The notes below the pieces were generated by a model. It was not told the origin of the DNA. It did not search any database and saw nothing but the letters and a program-made list of their open reading frames with translations. From positions 310,001-374,000 of the forward strand of contig NZ_JACJPP010000013.1 of NCBI RefSeq assembly GCF_014696135.1: 64,000 bases of DNA, given 5' to 3'. Made by a program: the position numbers and the translations under genes. Positions within the stretch are counted from its first letter, which is position 1; each line of letters opens with the position of its first letter. Source of the DNA: Nodosilinea sp. FACHB-141 (lineage in GTDB: Bacteria; Cyanobacteriota; Cyanobacteriia; Phormidesmidales; Phormidesmidaceae). Positions 62,886 through 64,000 of the stretch are shown here, in pieces.

Positions 62886-63018
62886 TTTAGGGCGAGGGCT
62901 GGATTACGGCAAGAAAGGCGTGTTTGTGATCTACTGAGGCTAGCGCGTCACCCAATCTATGAGAAACATTAACTTCCAGTCTTGACACTTTACTAGGATG
63001 ACTTCGCAGCTGGGCTGC

Positions 63019-63354
63019 TTACCCAAAACTGTGAATTGCCAGCCAAACGCAGGGCGGCTCGCTGCTAGTGAAATCGACCCGGTGACGCCTGTGTGCCGGT
63101 ATCAGCACATAATCTCCTGGCCCCAGCGCTAAAGAAGCGCCATCCTCGTAAGTGAGGGTGGCGCTTCCCTGTAGCAGGACAACCCACTCATCTTGGCTTT
63201 GGTCATACCACTCGTCGGGGGGCGTGGTTTGCCCGGTCGAGAGAATGCGCTCAATCCGTAGACGAGGTGTTTCGAACAGGACGGTAAACAATTCCGCCGC
63301 TGGTAGCGGATCGGGCAGCTGAAACAGATTGCCGGATTCTGGCACGGGGGGCAT
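63019..63354 (-). CDS. Small cupin-domain protein
   Basis: A 111-residue single-domain cupin. Motif 1-like sequence is DEWYDQSQDEWVVLLQGSAT, with TLTYEDGASLALGPGDYVLI and motif 2 PAHRRHRVDFTSSEPPCVWL. The usual first-motif His pair is replaced by Asp/Gln/Glu (DQSQDE), while the second motif retains His residues, so metal binding may be altered. Function unknown; such cupins are often stand-alone sugar- or phenolic-binding proteins. The gene is 18 bp downstream of a small unknown gene on the same strand. Confidence 0.86.
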   Translation of the reverse strand: MPPVPESGNLFQLPDPLPAAELFTVLFETPRLRIERILSTGQTTPPDEWYDQSQDEWVVLLQGSATLTYEDGASLALGPGDYVLIPAHRRHRVDFTSSEPPCVWLAIHSFG

Positions 63355-63372
63355 GGCGGACCCGATATGGCC

Positions 63373-63588
63373 CTAGCTAACCGAACAGCTGTCTTGGTCG
63401 CAGGTGACTTTAGACGCCACCGCACTCTCGGGCACCACGGTGAACCCGCCCACGCTAACGCCCTCCACCCCGTACTGCTCTCGCAGTACCTGGTTAAAGC
63501 TGGCAATAATTTCTGGCAGCTGCTGCTCTAGCACAGAGCGCACCTGATCGGCCTCGGGGGGTGGGCTGCCAACGGTTTCTACAGGCAT
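63373..63588 (-). CDS. Small conserved-looking protein with C-terminal Cys pair
   Basis: A 71-residue protein: acidic, with a central helix (QVRSVLEQQLPEIIASFNQV) and the tail SKVTCDQDSCSVS, which has two cysteines six residues apart. It begins at ATG 63588 and ends 18 bp before the cupin start. No family was recognised. The CxxxxxC tail could bind metal or form a disulfide. A precursor-peptide role is imaginable but unsupported, since no modifying enzyme is adjacent. Confidence 0.6.
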   Translation of the reverse strand: MPVETVGSPPPEADQVRSVLEQQLPEIIASFNQVLREQYGVEGVSVGGFTVVPESAVASKVTCDQDSCSVS

Positions 63589-63724
63589 AGGTTCAAACAG
63601 GTAAGGTATGGACTCATTGTAGGGTGACCAGAAATACCCAACCTCGTTTGCTTCACGGCTCTACATATAGAAGTGAATTTCCTCAGTTTGGCCTCCGCTA
63701 GGGCGCTGCGAATCCACCTATGTC

Positions 63725-64000
63725 TTACTCGTTGGGCACAAAGCTACAGGAGCCATTGGAACTTGTAGCTTGTGGCGATTGGCTGCAAAGCACTTCGTCG
63801 GGCGATCGCACATAGACCCACTGCCCCTCCAGCCTCAGCGCTACCTGGTTGGTTTCAGCATTAAACGTCAAAGCAGCCTCGCCCGCAGAACTGATATCGG
63901 TATAGCCGCGATAGACCGAATGGCACAGCCCCAGCGATCGACAGCTGAGCAGCATCAGATCGCCGTAGTTGTCATCTAGAGGAAAGGCCACATAAACCGT
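63725..64000 (-). CDS. C-terminal part of an unknown, probably secreted protein (window edge)
   Basis: The minus-strand frame is open to the window end (TVYVAFPLDDNYGDLMLLSC at the edge) and stops at 63725, so at least 91 residues belong to a gene that begins outside. It contains four cysteines (LLSCRSLGLCHSV, EVLCSQS and NGSCSFVPNE), two of which are near the C-terminus and could form disulfides, and beta-like strands (ALTFNAETNQVALRLEGQWV). No family was recognised. Confidence 0.65.
   Translation of the reverse strand, partial: TVYVAFPLDDNYGDLMLLSCRSLGLCHSVYRGYTDISSAGEAALTFNAETNQVALRLEGQWVYVRSPDEVLCSQSPQATSSNGSCSFVPNE

Overview
The window is chromosomal DNA of a cyanobacterium, most likely a filamentous Leptolyngbya-like lineage. 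Supporting signs are very frequent GCGATCGC (HIP1) octamers, the cyanobacterial regulator PlmA, a rubisco activase carrying a small-subunit-like tail, SLH-domain outer-membrane proteins, KaiC-like and GGDEF signalling proteins, and a mycosporine (UV sunscreen) cluster. I found no rRNA, tRNA, CRISPR array or intact insertion sequence.

Layout. 1-8.5 kb: the C-terminally truncated end of an ExeM/NucH-type extracellular nuclease, a small membrane protein, ttcA (tRNA 2-thiocytidine synthesis), a secreted RTX calcium-binding protein, and a broken second copy of the ttcA 3' end. 8.5-34.6 kb: mostly core genes (DUF29, metH, Rieske protein, hydroxyisourate hydrolase, KaiC-like ATPase plus diguanylate cyclase, rca, SLH protein, dienelactone hydrolase, plmA, lipoprotein, FAD monooxygenase, dnaG, rplI, LapA-like protein, S41 protease, OmpR-type regulator, DUF192 lipoprotein, Dda/RecD-like helicase, ispH). 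34.7-43.7 kb: an accessory island with a DUF2283 relic, a DUF3592 protein, mysC-mysB-mysA, a frameshifted second copy of the ispH 5' end, a NACHT NTPase resembling bacterial anti-phage NLR proteins, and a decayed hicB antitoxin. 43.7-64 kb: small metabolic and stress genes, two more RTX proteins (one fused to three DUF3574 units), a periplasmic protein made almost only of 15/16-residue repeats, a 1424-residue NB-ARC/WD40/SARP regulator, a quinone-oxidoreductase-like enzyme, a second SLH protein, a cupin, a small unknown protein, and the C-terminal part of a secreted-looking protein cut by the window end.

How the parts work together. mysA, mysB and mysC are one translationally coupled unit that should make 4-deoxygadusol and then mycosporine-glycine. 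The KaiC-like gene overlaps a diguanylate cyclase gene, so an ATPase switch and c-di-GMP synthesis are probably co-expressed. Four RTX or RTX-tailed proteins imply a type I secretion system encoded elsewhere.

Most interesting observations. (1) Two loci share one architecture: an intact housekeeping gene, accessory cargo, then a degraded copy of that gene's cargo-facing end. This is the expected product of single-crossover integration of circular DNA (ttcA with an RTX gene; ispH with the mycosporine cluster). (2) Degenerate 8-bp tandem repeats sit in the inter-domain linkers of both metH and rca and again after the OmpR-type regulator, adding low-complexity linkers without breaking the frame. 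(3) The NACHT protein has a heptad coiled coil inserted between Walker B and sensor 1. (4) DUF3574-RTX and NB-ARC/WD40/SARP are unusual fusions. (5) Two intergenic regions are rich in stem-loops and may encode structured RNAs.
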